A stretch of DNA of 64,000 bases from Aestuariirhabdus sp049985285 (GTDB lineage: Bacteria > Pseudomonadota > Gammaproteobacteria > Pseudomonadales > Aestuariirhabdaceae), in contig NZ_JBNIEU010000003.1 of assembly GCF_049985285.1 (NCBI RefSeq), positions 1-64,000 on the forward strand, read 5' to 3'. The notes below the pieces were generated by a model, which worked only from the letters and a program-made list of their open reading frames with translations, made no database searches and was not told the DNA's origin. Of the stretch, positions 8,987 to 18,331 are shown piece by piece. The first letter of the stretch is position 1. The number at the start of each line of letters is the position of its first letter. The position numbers and the translations under genes are program-made.

Positions 8987-9691
8987 ATGGATAAGTACAC
9001 TGAATCCTCTCCATCCCCCGCAATTGTTGTCCGGGAGGTGACCAAAGTGGTTTCCACCGCGGCGGGGAGCCTCACCATATTGTCGCCGATTTCATTACAG
9101 ATCAAGCGCGGTGAGAGTGTAGCGATCGTCGGTGTTTCCGGTTCAGGTAAATCGACTCTGTTGGGGTTGATGGCTGGATTGGACAATCCGAGCAGCGGCA
9201 CCATCGAGCTGGCGGGTCAGTCCATTAGCGACATGGATGAAGATGATAGGGCCCGTGTGAGGGCCCAGAGTGTTGGGTTTGTATTTCAGACGTTCCAGCT
9301 GCTGGGGAGTCTAACGGCGCTGGAGAATGTCATGCTGCCGCTGGAGTTGGCAGGGCGTAACGATGCCGTCGAACAGGCCAGCGCCTTGCTTGACCGGGTC
9401 GGGCTAGGGCAACGATTAACTCATTACCCTCGACAACTCTCCGGGGGTGAGCAGCAGCGGGTTGCCATTGCCAGGGCCTTTGCCCTGCGTCCCGCGATTC
9501 TCTTTGCCGATGAGCCCACCGGTAACCTCGATAGTACAACCGGTGAGCGCATCATCGAGTTGTTGTTTGAGCTGAACCGTGAGCAGGGGGCCACGTTGAT
9601 CCTGGTGACCCACGACGAACAACTGGCCACGCGGTGTGATCGACGCCTGTCCCTGCAGCAAGGGGCGCTGTATACGGAGCACTTGCAATGA
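8987..9691 (+). CDS. ybbA: ABC transporter ATP-binding protein (YbbA)
   Basis: This 234-residue LolD/MacB-type ATPase has Walker A GVSGSGKST, a Q-loop, the signature LSGGEQQR and Walker B ILFADEPTGNLDS. It pairs with the large permease that follows (4-base ATGA overlap). AGGAG lies four bases before the ATG. The pair is widespread next to tesA; its substrate is not established, and a role in moving lipids or hydrophobic compounds out of the inner membrane is an inference from the MacB/LolD family. Confidence 0.93.
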   Translation: MDKYTESSPSPAIVVREVTKVVSTAAGSLTILSPISLQIKRGESVAIVGVSGSGKSTLLGLMAGLDNPSSGTIELAGQSISDMDEDDRARVRAQSVGFVFQTFQLLGSLTALENVMLPLELAGRNDAVEQASALLDRVGLGQRLTHYPRQLSGGEQQRVAIARAFALRPAILFADEPTGNLDSTTGERIIELLFELNREQGATLILVTHDEQLATRCDRRLSLQQGALYTEHLQ

Positions 9692-12189
9692 GGAGCTGGT
9701 GGCGATTGAGCTGGCGCTTGCTGTTACGGGACGCCCGCGCGGGTGAACTGACCCTGTTGTTGCTGGCGTTGGTGATCGCGGTCGCGTCCACATCGGCGAT
9801 CGGTTTTTTCACCGACAGGGTGCAACGCACCATGGGTCAGCAGGCCACTGAGTTGCTCGGTGCAGATCTGGTTATTGGCAGCTCACAGGCCATTCCCTCA
9901 TCCTGGGTAGAGAGAGCCCGTAAAGACGGCTTGTCAGTATCCACCGTCGCCCAGTTTCGCAGTGTTGTGCTGGCCGGGGAGGCGATGCAGCTGGCATCGG
10001 TAAAGGCCGTGGCCAGTGGTTATCCTTTACGGGGGCAGTTACGGGTATCCGATAACCTGTTTTCCGGCAGTGAGGCTGCCACGGGCATTCCCGCTCAGGG
10101 AGAGGTGTGGCTGGAGCCGCGTCTGTTTGGGTTGCTAGAGCTAGAACCGGGCGGTGTGCTGGAGCTGGGTGTGGCCCAATATAGTGCGAGCAAGGCGCTG
10201 GTCTATGAATCGGATCGCGGGGGAGATTTTTACAGCCTCGCGCCGCGCGTACTGATGAACATGGAAGATCTTGAGGCTTCCGGCGTGCTCCAGCCCGGGA
10301 GTCGGGTGGAATATCGCCTGTTACTCGCCGGCGACAAAGCGTTGCTGGATGTTTACCTGGAGTGGTTGACGCCGCAAATGAGCAGTAACCAGCAGGTGAT
10401 TACGCTGCAGCGGGGGCGGCCGGCGGTCAACCGGGCGTTGCAGCGAGCCGAGCGCTATCTGGGCTTGGCCAGTCTGATCGCCGTATTGCTGGCAGGCGTT
10501 GCCATCGCAATGGGGGCTCGCCGCTATAGCGAACGTCACTTCGACATGAGTGCCATGTTGCGCTGTATGGGCGCGGGTCAGCGAGACCTGCTGATGATCA
10601 GCCTGTTGCAGCTGCTGTGGTTGGGGTTGATTGGCAGTCTGTTGGGGTTGGCGTTGGGCTGGGTACTGCAGGAGGGATTGGTGCAGTTACTGAGGTCCCT
10701 GCTGCCGGGACAATTGCCTGCTGTAGGTTTTAAACCGGTGTGGCTGGGTTTGGCGACCGGACTGATTACATTGGCGGGCTTTGCCTTGCCACCGGTGGTT
10801 CGTTTACGCAAGGTGCCGCCCCTAAGAGTGCTCAGGCGCGATCTGACACCCATGCCCGCACAGGCTTGGCTGATCTATGGGTCGGCCATCGCAACGCTGA
10901 TGTTGTTGATGTGGCGCTATACTCGCAGCGCGGAGCTGACTCTGGCCATCGCCGCTGGCGTGGCGGTGGCCGCGTTAATGTTGGGAGTCGTGTTGGCGTT
11001 GTTGCTCCGGTTGACGGCTTATCGTCTACGCTCGCGCACGGTCAATGTGGCCCTGCGTTTTGGTCTCAACCATCTGCTGCGCAATACACAGGTGACGGTC
11101 AGTCAGGTCATGGCATTCGGGATGACGCTGATGGCGATGGCGATTGTGGTCTTGATCCGCACCGAACTGATCGGGCGCTGGCAGTCAGAATTACCCGTTA
11201 ACACGCCCAATGTATTCGCGGTCAATATTCTCACCGAGGATGTTTCCGCGTTAGAGCAGTTCCTCGATCAGCGCGAACTGGCCCGCAGCGCTGTTTTCCC
11301 TATGGTTCGTGGCCGTCTAACCGCGATCAACGGAGAATCCGCGCTGCAGGTGGTTAGCGAGGAGGGGCGCAGCAGCAATGCATTGCATCGAGAACTTAAC
11401 CTGACCTGGTCCGATCAATTGCCAGAGACAAACCGACTGGAGAGTGGTGACTGGTGGCCCTCCGGACAGGGAGGAGGGGAGGCTCTGGTATCGGTCGAGG
11501 CAGATTTGGCTCAACGGTTGGGGGTTCGTGTGGGTGATCGTCTCGGTTTTAGTATCACCGGGGTCACTCTAGAGGCAAAAGTTGCCAATATACGCAGTGT
11601 CCAGTGGGAGTCGTTTAGACCCAATTTCTATATGGTGTTCCCGCCCGGGGTGCTGGAGCAGTTCGCCTCAACCTACATGACCAGCTTTCACCGACCGCTC
11701 GACTCACCCATGATTGCACGAGATCTTATACGTGAGTTTCCTTCGATAACCGTGTTGGATCTGGAGGTGGTGATCCAGCAGATACGGGGTATCGTCGATC
11801 AGGTTTCGCTGGCGGTGGAGTATGTGTTGCTCTTTGTTCTCTGTGCAGGCTTTACGGTTTTCTTTGCCGCTATGCAGGCGAGTCTCGATGAGCGTTTGCA
11901 GGAGGGCGCCCTGATGCGCACCCTGGGGGCTCGAAGCGGCCAGATACGAGCCAGTCATATTAGCGAATTTGTGCTGCTGGGGGCGCTGGCCGGAGCGGTA
12001 GCTGCGATGGGAACCGAAACCATAAGCTATCTACTTTATCGTGAGGTATTCAATATTCCCTTTGATTGGCACCCGCTTTACTGGCTGGTGTTGCCGCTGT
12101 TTGGCGCTGCGCTGGTGGGTGCTGCAGGCTGGTGGGGTACCCGGCGCGTGGTGACCCAATCGCCTCTTGGAGTATTGCGCGAGCTTTAA
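9688..12189 (+). CDS. ybbP: ABC transporter permease with two FtsX domains (YbbP)
   Basis: This 833-residue permease has an N-terminal helix (about 20-40), a periplasmic domain, a first FtsX-type helix group (about 250-365), further helices (about 390-440), a second periplasmic domain and a C-terminal FtsX-type helix group (about 705-815). Two FtsX domains in one chain is the normal YbbP form, so one permease is expected per pair of ATPases. Its start overlaps the ybbA stop by four bases. Confidence 0.92.
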   Translation: MRSWWRLSWRLLLRDARAGELTLLLLALVIAVASTSAIGFFTDRVQRTMGQQATELLGADLVIGSSQAIPSSWVERARKDGLSVSTVAQFRSVVLAGEAMQLASVKAVASGYPLRGQLRVSDNLFSGSEAATGIPAQGEVWLEPRLFGLLELEPGGVLELGVAQYSASKALVYESDRGGDFYSLAPRVLMNMEDLEASGVLQPGSRVEYRLLLAGDKALLDVYLEWLTPQMSSNQQVITLQRGRPAVNRALQRAERYLGLASLIAVLLAGVAIAMGARRYSERHFDMSAMLRCMGAGQRDLLMISLLQLLWLGLIGSLLGLALGWVLQEGLVQLLRSLLPGQLPAVGFKPVWLGLATGLITLAGFALPPVVRLRKVPPLRVLRRDLTPMPAQAWLIYGSAIATLMLLMWRYTRSAELTLAIAAGVAVAALMLGVVLALLLRLTAYRLRSRTVNVALRFGLNHLLRNTQVTVSQVMAFGMTLMAMAIVVLIRTELIGRWQSELPVNTPNVFAVNILTEDVSALEQFLDQRELARSAVFPMVRGRLTAINGESALQVVSEEGRSSNALHRELNLTWSDQLPETNRLESGDWWPSGQGGGEALVSVEADLAQRLGVRVGDRLGFSITGVTLEAKVANIRSVQWESFRPNFYMVFPPGVLEQFASTYMTSFHRPLDSPMIARDLIREFPSITVLDLEVVIQQIRGIVDQVSLAVEYVLLFVLCAGFTVFFAAMQASLDERLQEGALMRTLGARSGQIRASHISEFVLLGALAGAVAAMGTETISYLLYREVFNIPFDWHPLYWLVLPLFGAALVGAAGWWGTRRVVTQSPLGVLREL

Positions 12190-12289
12190 AGACGACGGCA
12201 GGTTAGGTAGTTTCCACAGCGGGGATGGGACAGATCCGGTGCTATACTCCAAGCCTGTTTCCCGACCCGTTCGCTGACCTGGAGAACCT

Positions 12290-13486
12290 ATGTCTCAATC
12301 ATTTACTGACCACCTGCAGGGGCAACTAAAGCAGCTTGAGCGCGATGGCCTGTATAAGGATGAGCGTGTGATTATCTCGCAGCAGCAAGCGGATATAGAA
12401 GTCAGTGGTGGTGCCCATGTGCTTAACTTTTGTGCCAATAACTATCTGGGCCTGGCGAACGATAGTCGCTTGATTGAGGCGGGTCGTGAAGCCCTTGAGC
12501 AGTTCGGTTACGGTATGGCGTCGGTGCGTTTCATTTGCGGTACCCAGCAGGTGCACAAGGACCTCGAAGAGCGTATCGCTCAATTTCTGGGGATGGAGGA
12601 TTGTATCCTTTACTCCTCCTGCTTCGATGCCAACGGAGGCTTATTCGAAACCCTGTTGGGCCCCGAAGATGCCGTGATCAGCGATGCACTCAACCATGCC
12701 AGCATCATCGACGGTGTGCGCCTGTGCAAGGCTCAGCGGTATCGCTACGCCAACAACAATCTGGCAGATCTCGAGCAACAGCTCCAGGCGGCGGATAGCG
12801 CAGGTGCACGCTACAAGCTTATTGCCACCGACGGTGTGTTCTCTATGGATGGCATTATCGCTGACCTCAAAGGGATCTGTGACCTAGCCGACCGTTACCA
12901 CGCTATGGTGATGGTCGATGATTCTCATGCGGTCGGGTTTATCGGTGAAAAGGGGCGCGGAACACCTGAGTACTGCGATGTTATGGGGCGTGTCGATATT
13001 ATTACCGGCACCCTTGGGAAGGCATTGGGTGGGGCGTCCGGGGGGTATACAGCAGCCAGCAAAGAGGTGGTCGAATGGCTCCGCAATCGATCGCGTCCCT
13101 ATCTTTTCTCTAACACATTGGCTCCGGTCATCGCATCGGCGTCGATCAAAGTGTTGGACCTGCTGGCCGAGAGTGACTCCCTGCGCGAACAGCTGCGAGA
13201 CAATAGTGGTTATTTTCGCCAGCAAATGGGGGGCTTGGGTTTTGAACTGGTTCCCGGTGAGCACCCGATCATACCGGTGATGCTGGGAGATGCAGGGCTC
13301 GCCAAACGATTTGCCGAAAGGATGCTGGAGGAGGGGGTTTATGTGATTGGCTTTTCCTTCCCCGTGGTGCCTACCGGGAAAGCGCGTATACGTACCCAAA
13401 TGTCCGCAGCCCACACTCGCGCGCAGATCGATCGTGCCGTAGAGGCGTTTGCAAAAGTGGGTCGCGAACTCGGTGTCATTCAGTAG
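12290..13486 (+). CDS. kbl: Glycine C-acetyltransferase (2-amino-3-ketobutyrate CoA ligase)
   Basis: This 398-residue PLP enzyme splits 2-amino-3-ketobutyrate with CoA into glycine and acetyl-CoA. The PLP-binding region is intact: HNHASIIDG-like block, DDSHAVGF, and the Schiff-base lysine in TGTLGKALGG. GGAGA precedes the ATG. It lies nine bases before tdh, which makes its substrate; together they turn L-threonine into glycine. A TATACT at 12243-12248 may be its -10. Confidence 0.97.
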   Translation: MSQSFTDHLQGQLKQLERDGLYKDERVIISQQQADIEVSGGAHVLNFCANNYLGLANDSRLIEAGREALEQFGYGMASVRFICGTQQVHKDLEERIAQFLGMEDCILYSSCFDANGGLFETLLGPEDAVISDALNHASIIDGVRLCKAQRYRYANNNLADLEQQLQAADSAGARYKLIATDGVFSMDGIIADLKGICDLADRYHAMVMVDDSHAVGFIGEKGRGTPEYCDVMGRVDIITGTLGKALGGASGGYTAASKEVVEWLRNRSRPYLFSNTLAPVIASASIKVLDLLAESDSLREQLRDNSGYFRQQMGGLGFELVPGEHPIIPVMLGDAGLAKRFAERMLEEGVYVIGFSFPVVPTGKARIRTQMSAAHTRAQIDRAVEAFAKVGRELGVIQ

Positions 13487-13495
13487 GAGATTGCC

Positions 13496-14539
13496 ATGAA
13501 AACCCTGGCCAAATTAAACCCCGAACAGGGGATCTGGATGGATGACAAACCGCTACCGGTCGTGGGGCACAATGATGTGTTGATCAAGGTGCGCAAGACC
13601 GCCATCTGCGGCACTGACATGCACATCTACAACTGGGATGACTGGGCCCAGCAGACCATTCCCCTGGGAATGACGGTCGGTCACGAGTTTATCGGTGAGA
13701 TCGCCGAGCTGGGTATCGAGGTGGCGGGTCTTGAGATCGGCCAGCGAGTGTCTGGCGAAGGGCACATCACCTGCGGTCATTGTCGTAATTGTCGCGCCGG
13801 CTACCGCCACCTGTGCCGCAATACGCAGGGCGTGGGGGTGAATCGTGCCGGTGCCTTTGCTGAATATCTGGTGATTCCTGCGGTGAACGTATTCCCTATT
13901 CCCGACGATATCAGCGACGAACTGGCATCAATTTTCGATCCATACGGTAATGCAGCGCATACGGCGCTGTCGTTTAACCTGGTGGGCGAGGATGTGCTCA
14001 TTACCGGTGCCGGCCCTATCGGCATTATGGCCGCAGCCATTGCCCGTCACGTTGGCGCGCGTCATGTAGTGATTACCGATGTAAACGAGTACCGACTTGA
14101 ACTGGCGCGCCAAATGGGGGCGACGCGCGCGGTCAATGTCAGTCGTGAAACCCTCGAAGAGGTGATGTCTGAGCTCGGCATGGTCGAGGCTTTTGATGTG
14201 GGGCTAGAGATGTCGGGTAATGGTCAGGCCTTTAACCAGATGCTGGAGAACCTCAATCACGGCGGTAAGGTTGCGCTGTTAGGCATCCCGGCAAGCGGCA
14301 CGGTCATCGACTGGAATCAGGTGATCTTTAAAGGGTTGGTGATGAAGGGTATCTATGGCCGGGAGATGTTTGAGACCTGGTACAAGATGGTGTCGATGCT
14401 CCAGTCCGGTCTCGACCTGTCACCGATTATTACCCATCATTTTCCCATTGACCAGTACCAGCAAGGCTTCGATGTGATGGCCAGCGGTCAGTCGGGGAAG
14501 GTGATTCTGGACTGGAGCCCGGCCCCCGTGCGGGCGTAA
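13496..14539 (+). CDS. tdh: L-threonine 3-dehydrogenase
   Basis: This 347-residue zinc-dependent medium-chain dehydrogenase oxidises L-threonine to 2-amino-3-ketobutyrate with NAD+. Visible are the catalytic-zinc residues (CGTD, GHEF), the four-cysteine structural zinc loop (CGHCRNCRAGYRHLC) and the Rossmann motif GAGPIG. GGAG lies upstream of the ATG. It is the second gene of the kbl-tdh operon. Confidence 0.97.
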   Translation: MKTLAKLNPEQGIWMDDKPLPVVGHNDVLIKVRKTAICGTDMHIYNWDDWAQQTIPLGMTVGHEFIGEIAELGIEVAGLEIGQRVSGEGHITCGHCRNCRAGYRHLCRNTQGVGVNRAGAFAEYLVIPAVNVFPIPDDISDELASIFDPYGNAAHTALSFNLVGEDVLITGAGPIGIMAAAIARHVGARHVVITDVNEYRLELARQMGATRAVNVSRETLEEVMSELGMVEAFDVGLEMSGNGQAFNQMLENLNHGGKVALLGIPASGTVIDWNQVIFKGLVMKGIYGREMFETWYKMVSMLQSGLDLSPIITHHFPIDQYQQGFDVMASGQSGKVILDWSPAPVRA

Positions 14540-14690
14540 CGTCTCCTCCAGCGCCTGCTGCTATGCGGCATCATTCATCGCGCTAATAGTAGCCATCAAC
14601 CATTGTATCGCGGGTTTGTCACCCCTATGGTAACCCCCAAGATCATGCCGGGCAGCGTTGCGCTGCCTGTCCACACCTGAGGATTTATAA

Positions 14691-15800
14691 ATGAGCAGCA
14701 ATACCGACATCCTGTTTGAACCGATCGAATTTGGGCCGTTAAAGCTCAATGGCCGTATTGTGATGGCACCCATGACACGTAGCTTCTCTCCCGGCGGTGT
14801 TCCCCATGATGGAGTTGTTGAGTACTACCGCCGTCGTGCAGCCAATTCGGTAGGGCTGATTGTTACCGAGGGGACGGTCGTTGATCATCCTGGCGCCAAT
14901 GGTTACCCCAACGTTCCACATTTCTATGGTGACAAAGCCCTGGCTGGCTGGAAAAAAGTAGTGGACGCAGTGCACGCCGAAGGGGGCAAGATTTTCCCAC
15001 AGTTGTGGCACGTTGGCGCAATCCGCCGCCCCGGCACCGAGCCTGATGCCGAGGTTCCAGGTTACGGCCCGATGGACAAGGATAAAGAGGGGCAGCGGGT
15101 GGTAAAGGGGATGACCCAGCAGGATATCGATGAGGTGATTGCCGCCTTTGCCAAAGCGGCGGTAGCGGCCAAGAGTATCGGCTTTGACGGTGTTGAGTTG
15201 CACGGTGCCCATGGCTACTTGCTTGACCAGTTTTTCTGGGAAGGGTCCAATCAGCGCACCGATCAATACGGTGGCAGCTTCGAGAATCGCAGTCGCTTTG
15301 CGGTGGAGCTGGTGCAAGCCGTACGTGAGGCCGTAGGCCCCGATTATCCGATCCAGTTCCGCTACTCCCAATGGAAGCAGCAGGACTACAGTGCGCGCCT
15401 GTGTGAGACCCCAGAGTTACTGGAGCAGTTTCTCACTGCCCTGGCCGACGCAGGTGTGGATATTTTCCATGCCAGCACGCGCCGTTTCTGGTTACCGGAA
15501 TTTGATGGCTCCGACCTCAATCTCGCGGGCTGGACTCGGAAATTGACGGGCAAGCCGACCATCACCGTTGGCAGCGTAGGGCTCGATAGCGATTTCCTCG
15601 AATACATGACCGAGACCGACAAGGTGGCCGATACCTCAGGGGTCGACGGGCTGGTGGATCGACTCAATAAGGCTGAGTTTGACCTGGTTGCGGTCGGGCG
15701 AGCGCTGCTGGTGGATGGAGAGTGGGCCAGTAAAGTGCGCGAAGGTCGCCAGCAGGAGATCATTCCCTTTAGCCGTAAGGCGTTGATGGAGCTGGTGTAA
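14691..15800 (+). CDS. Old-yellow-enzyme family NADH:flavin oxidoreductase
   Basis: This 369-residue FMN TIM-barrel protein has the family's substrate-pocket block HGAHGYLLDQFF, a conserved QRTDQYGGSFENR stretch and the FMN-phosphate GSVG region. Members reduce activated C=C bonds of enones and related electrophiles using NAD(P)H. GAGGA lies upstream of the ATG. A perfect 7-bp hairpin (GGCAGCG/CGCTGCC, 14651-14667) is 24 bases before the start and could affect translation. The physiological substrate is unknown. It is transcribed alone and ends at a perfect bidirectional hairpin. Confidence 0.88.
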   Translation: MSSNTDILFEPIEFGPLKLNGRIVMAPMTRSFSPGGVPHDGVVEYYRRRAANSVGLIVTEGTVVDHPGANGYPNVPHFYGDKALAGWKKVVDAVHAEGGKIFPQLWHVGAIRRPGTEPDAEVPGYGPMDKDKEGQRVVKGMTQQDIDEVIAAFAKAAVAAKSIGFDGVELHGAHGYLLDQFFWEGSNQRTDQYGGSFENRSRFAVELVQAVREAVGPDYPIQFRYSQWKQQDYSARLCETPELLEQFLTALADAGVDIFHASTRRFWLPEFDGSDLNLAGWTRKLTGKPTITVGSVGLDSDFLEYMTETDKVADTSGVDGLVDRLNKAEFDLVAVGRALLVDGEWASKVREGRQQEIIPFSRKALMELV

Positions 15801-15821
15801 AGGAAAATTCAACAGCCTGGT

Positions 15822-15856
15822 AAACAATAACGGCGCCCTTGGCGCCGTTATTGTTT
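15822..15856. terminator. Bidirectional terminator between convergent genes
   Basis: A perfect 16-bp inverted repeat (arms AAACAATAACGGCGCC and its complement) with a 3-base loop separates the oxidoreductase gene (+) from cysZ (-). The outer arms are A/T-rich, so a GC stem followed by a U-rich tract forms in both directions. Confidence 0.85.
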
Positions 15857-15865
15857 CAGCTTTTG

Positions 15866-16645
15866 TCAGCGCTTCTGGTAAGCCTCTACAGCGCGATCGT
15901 TTTCCAACAGCAGGCGCTCTGTTACCCAGAGTCGTGTTGCGCCGGTAACCGCAGCGGGCATGATCAGCAGGTTAACGACCGGGATCAGCATCAACAGGGA
16001 TACGCAGCCTCCAAAACCCAGACATAGAAGGCGGCGGCGTTTCAGGGACTGCAGCATATCGTTGAATCGCATCTGGTTATTGTCGGCCGGGTAATCGACG
16101 TATTGAATCGCCATCGTCCAGGCGCCAAACAGCGCCCACAAAAAGGGGGCGGCCAGATTAATGACGGGGATCCAGCTGATGATCAGCAACACCAGGGCGC
16201 GGGGGGCGAAATAGAGTAATTTGGTCACCTCGCGACCCAGGGTGCGAGGTATCAGAAGGCCCAGCTCTTTCCAGCTGAAAGGGATCTCCTGTCCGGGCTC
16301 CCCGAATTCGATCCGCAGTTGGCGTTCACAAACCTCTGCAAGCAAGCCGTTGAAGGGGGCGGCAATCAGGTTGGCAACAATGGTAAAGGAGAAGAAGAGA
16401 ATGACTACAATTGTGAACGCAAACAGGGGCCACATCAGCCAGTCGAGGAAGGAGAGCCAGCCGGGGAGCCAGTTTAGTGCGATTTGCACCCAGCTGGAAA
16501 ACTGTTCGCTGGCAACGTAGATCAGCAGGGTAAATAGCAAGATGTTGATCAGCAGGGGGATGGCCACGAAGACCCGCAATCCGGGACGGGTTAACAGTCC
16601 AAAGCCTGCAAGAAAGGCGCTGGCGCCTTTGGTCAGATCCAGCAT
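15866..16645 (-). CDS. cysZ: CysZ-type sulfate transporter
   Basis: This 259-residue membrane protein of the EI24/CysZ family has hydrophobic segments at about 20-50, 65-95, 140-170 and 195-225, with the conserved GWIPVINL-like and LIPVVNLLIMPAAV stretches. CysZ takes up sulfate for cysteine synthesis in Escherichia coli. The frame is open 38 codons further upstream, but the ATG at 16645 gives the family length (about 250) and begins at the conserved MLDLTKGASAFLAGF, so it is preferred. No cysteine genes are nearby. Confidence 0.88.
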   Translation of the reverse strand: MLDLTKGASAFLAGFGLLTRPGLRVFVAIPLLINILLFTLLIYVASEQFSSWVQIALNWLPGWLSFLDWLMWPLFAFTIVVILFFSFTIVANLIAAPFNGLLAEVCERQLRIEFGEPGQEIPFSWKELGLLIPRTLGREVTKLLYFAPRALVLLIISWIPVINLAAPFLWALFGAWTMAIQYVDYPADNNQMRFNDMLQSLKRRRLLCLGFGGCVSLLMLIPVVNLLIMPAAVTGATRLWVTERLLLENDRAVEAYQKR

Positions 16646-16795
16646 GGGTGTTTTCCATTGTATCGTTGAAATTGATGCGGGCAGTCTATGACAGAGCCCG
16701 GTGGAATCGCAAACCTTGCATCGCTCCGTGCTTACAGAGTGCCAGTGGATTCGGTACACTGGCGCTCTTTGAAGTGAAACCCGTTGGAGGGTATT

Positions 16796-17347
16796 GTGAG
16801 TGGATCACTGCGTGACCAGCTGCTGAAGAAGGGGCTGGTAAACAAGAAACAGGTGCAGCAGGCGCAGAAGGCCGACAAGCGCAAGGCGCGCGATAACCGC
16901 AAGGCTGAAAAGGTGGGCGAAGAGGTTGTCGTCGATGAGGCTCGCTTGCAGGCGCAAAAGGCGCGCGAGGAGAAGAAACTGCGTGACCGGGAGTTTAACC
17001 AGCAACGCGAAGCCGAGCGAAAGCAGCGGGAGCTGGTGGCCCAGGTCAAACAGATTATTGAGCGCAACGCGATTCGTCCGTCCGGAGAGGTCGATTATAA
17101 CTTTGTCGTGGCCGGTAAAATCAAGAAGATCCGGGTCGATGCCATGCAGCAAAAAGCGCTATCTGCTGGACGGCTCGCTATCGTCGAATCCGCAGAACGC
17201 TTTGTGTTGATCCCGGCAGGAGCCGCCGACAAAATTTCCCAGCGACTACCCGAGGCAATTTTATCCCAGGCCGATAACAGTGCCAGCGAACCGGATCCGG
17301 ATGATCCTTACGCCGATTTCCAGATTCCCGACGACCTGATGTGGTGA
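16796..17347 (+). CDS. DUF2058 family protein (YaiL-like)
   Basis: This 183-residue highly charged protein starts SGSLRDQLLKKGLVNKKQVQQAQK, the hallmark of the DUF2058/YaiL family. Residues about 20-80 are a Lys/Arg/Glu-rich coiled coil, followed by a small globular part with NFVVAGKIKKIRVD. The function of the family is not established. The GTG at 16796 follows GGAGGG at four bases; a TTG four codons earlier would put the ribosome site inside the gene. It is three bases ahead of the MBL-fold gene, so the two are likely co-transcribed. Confidence 0.85.
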   Translation: MSGSLRDQLLKKGLVNKKQVQQAQKADKRKARDNRKAEKVGEEVVVDEARLQAQKAREEKKLRDREFNQQREAERKQRELVAQVKQIIERNAIRPSGEVDYNFVVAGKIKKIRVDAMQQKALSAGRLAIVESAERFVLIPAGAADKISQRLPEAILSQADNSASEPDPDDPYADFQIPDDLMW

Positions 17348-17350
17348 TTC

Positions 17351-18244
17351 ATGGTGCAGCGACGTTTTACCGCTCTGCGTGGTAACTCCCAGCGCCTCGA
17401 TGGGGGGGCCATGTTCGGCAACGCCCCTAAAGCGCTATGGTCGCGTTGGGTCGAGGCCGATGAACTCAACCGTATTCCCCTGGCTTGCAACGCCCTTTTG
17501 GTGGAGGAGCACAGCGACGCCGGTACACGACGCATTTTGTTGGAAACCGGTGTTGGTGCTTTTTTCGAGCCTGAGCTGGCCGCACGTTATGGGGTGGTGG
17601 AGCGTGAGCATTGCTTGCTGGGGGCGTTGGCAGACATCGGATTGAGTGACAGCGATATCGATATCGTGATGCTGTCGCACCTGCACTTCGATCATGCGGG
17701 AGGTTTGCTGGCTGCGTGGCAGGAGGGTGAAGCGCACCGGCTGCTGTTTTCTAATGCCATCTACCTGACCGGCAGCGAGCAGTGGCAGCGGGCCAATGCT
17801 CCTCATTTGAGGGATCGGGCCTCTTATATCCCCGAACTGCTTCAACTGCTCGAATCCAGCGGCCGCCTGCAGTTGATCGCGCAGGAACGGTCGGCACTAT
17901 TGGGTGATGACTATCGTTTTATACGTAGTGATGGCCATACCCCGGGCATGTTACTGACAGAGATAGAAACCGGGCAGGGCCCTCTGATATACGGTGCCGA
18001 CCTGGTGCCCGCCATGCCCTGGGTCAATCTCCCCATTACCATGGGGTATGATCGTGCAGCAGAGATGCTGATTGATGAAAAGGAATCATTATTGAATGGG
18101 TTGCAGCAACGCCGGGGCTGGATTTTCTTCAGCCATGATCCAGCCTGTTTTGCGGCTCGTATCGAAGCGGATCGTCGTGGTCGTTACAGCACCTCCGAGC
18201 CGATCATGGCTGCGGGGCCACTGAACTTTTGCAGCGGAACCTGA
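17351..18244 (+). CDS. Metallo-beta-lactamase-fold hydrolase (YtnP-like)
   Basis: This 297-residue protein has the MBL metal signature SHLHFDHAGG, then a downstream metal histidine in SDGHTPGM, an aspartate in YGADL and a final histidine in FSHDP. That set binds two metal ions. The N-terminal region (GGAMFGNAPKALW) is shared with the YtnP/AHL-lactonase-like branch, so lactone hydrolysis is possible, but substrate cannot be assigned from sequence. It follows the DUF2058 gene after three bases and ends at a perfect hairpin. Confidence 0.86.
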   Translation: MVQRRFTALRGNSQRLDGGAMFGNAPKALWSRWVEADELNRIPLACNALLVEEHSDAGTRRILLETGVGAFFEPELAARYGVVEREHCLLGALADIGLSDSDIDIVMLSHLHFDHAGGLLAAWQEGEAHRLLFSNAIYLTGSEQWQRANAPHLRDRASYIPELLQLLESSGRLQLIAQERSALLGDDYRFIRSDGHTPGMLLTEIETGQGPLIYGADLVPAMPWVNLPITMGYDRAAEMLIDEKESLLNGLQQRRGWIFFSHDPACFAARIEADRRGRYSTSEPIMAAGPLNFCSGT

Positions 18245-18261
18245 CGCCGCGAAGCGGGCAC

Positions 18262-18302
18262 GCTAAAACAACAAGGCGCCATCGGCGCCTTGTTGTTTTA
18301 GC
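18262..18302. terminator. Bidirectional terminator between convergent genes
   Basis: A perfect 19-bp inverted repeat with a 3-base loop: the arm runs from GCTAAAAC to AAGGCGCC. It has the same plan (GGCGCC inner stem, AAACAA-like outer arm, ATC/CTT loop) as the hairpin at 15822-15856, and separates the MBL-fold gene (+) from yhcB/zapG (-). Confidence 0.87.
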
Positions 18303-18331
18303 AGATTTTCTCTGCTGCTATGGATTGGTGC

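Noticed and set aside
14739..15371. 210-codon - strand ORF inside the oxidoreductase gene
   Set aside because: Antisense shadow of a conserved enzyme in high-GC sequence; no recognisable motifs.
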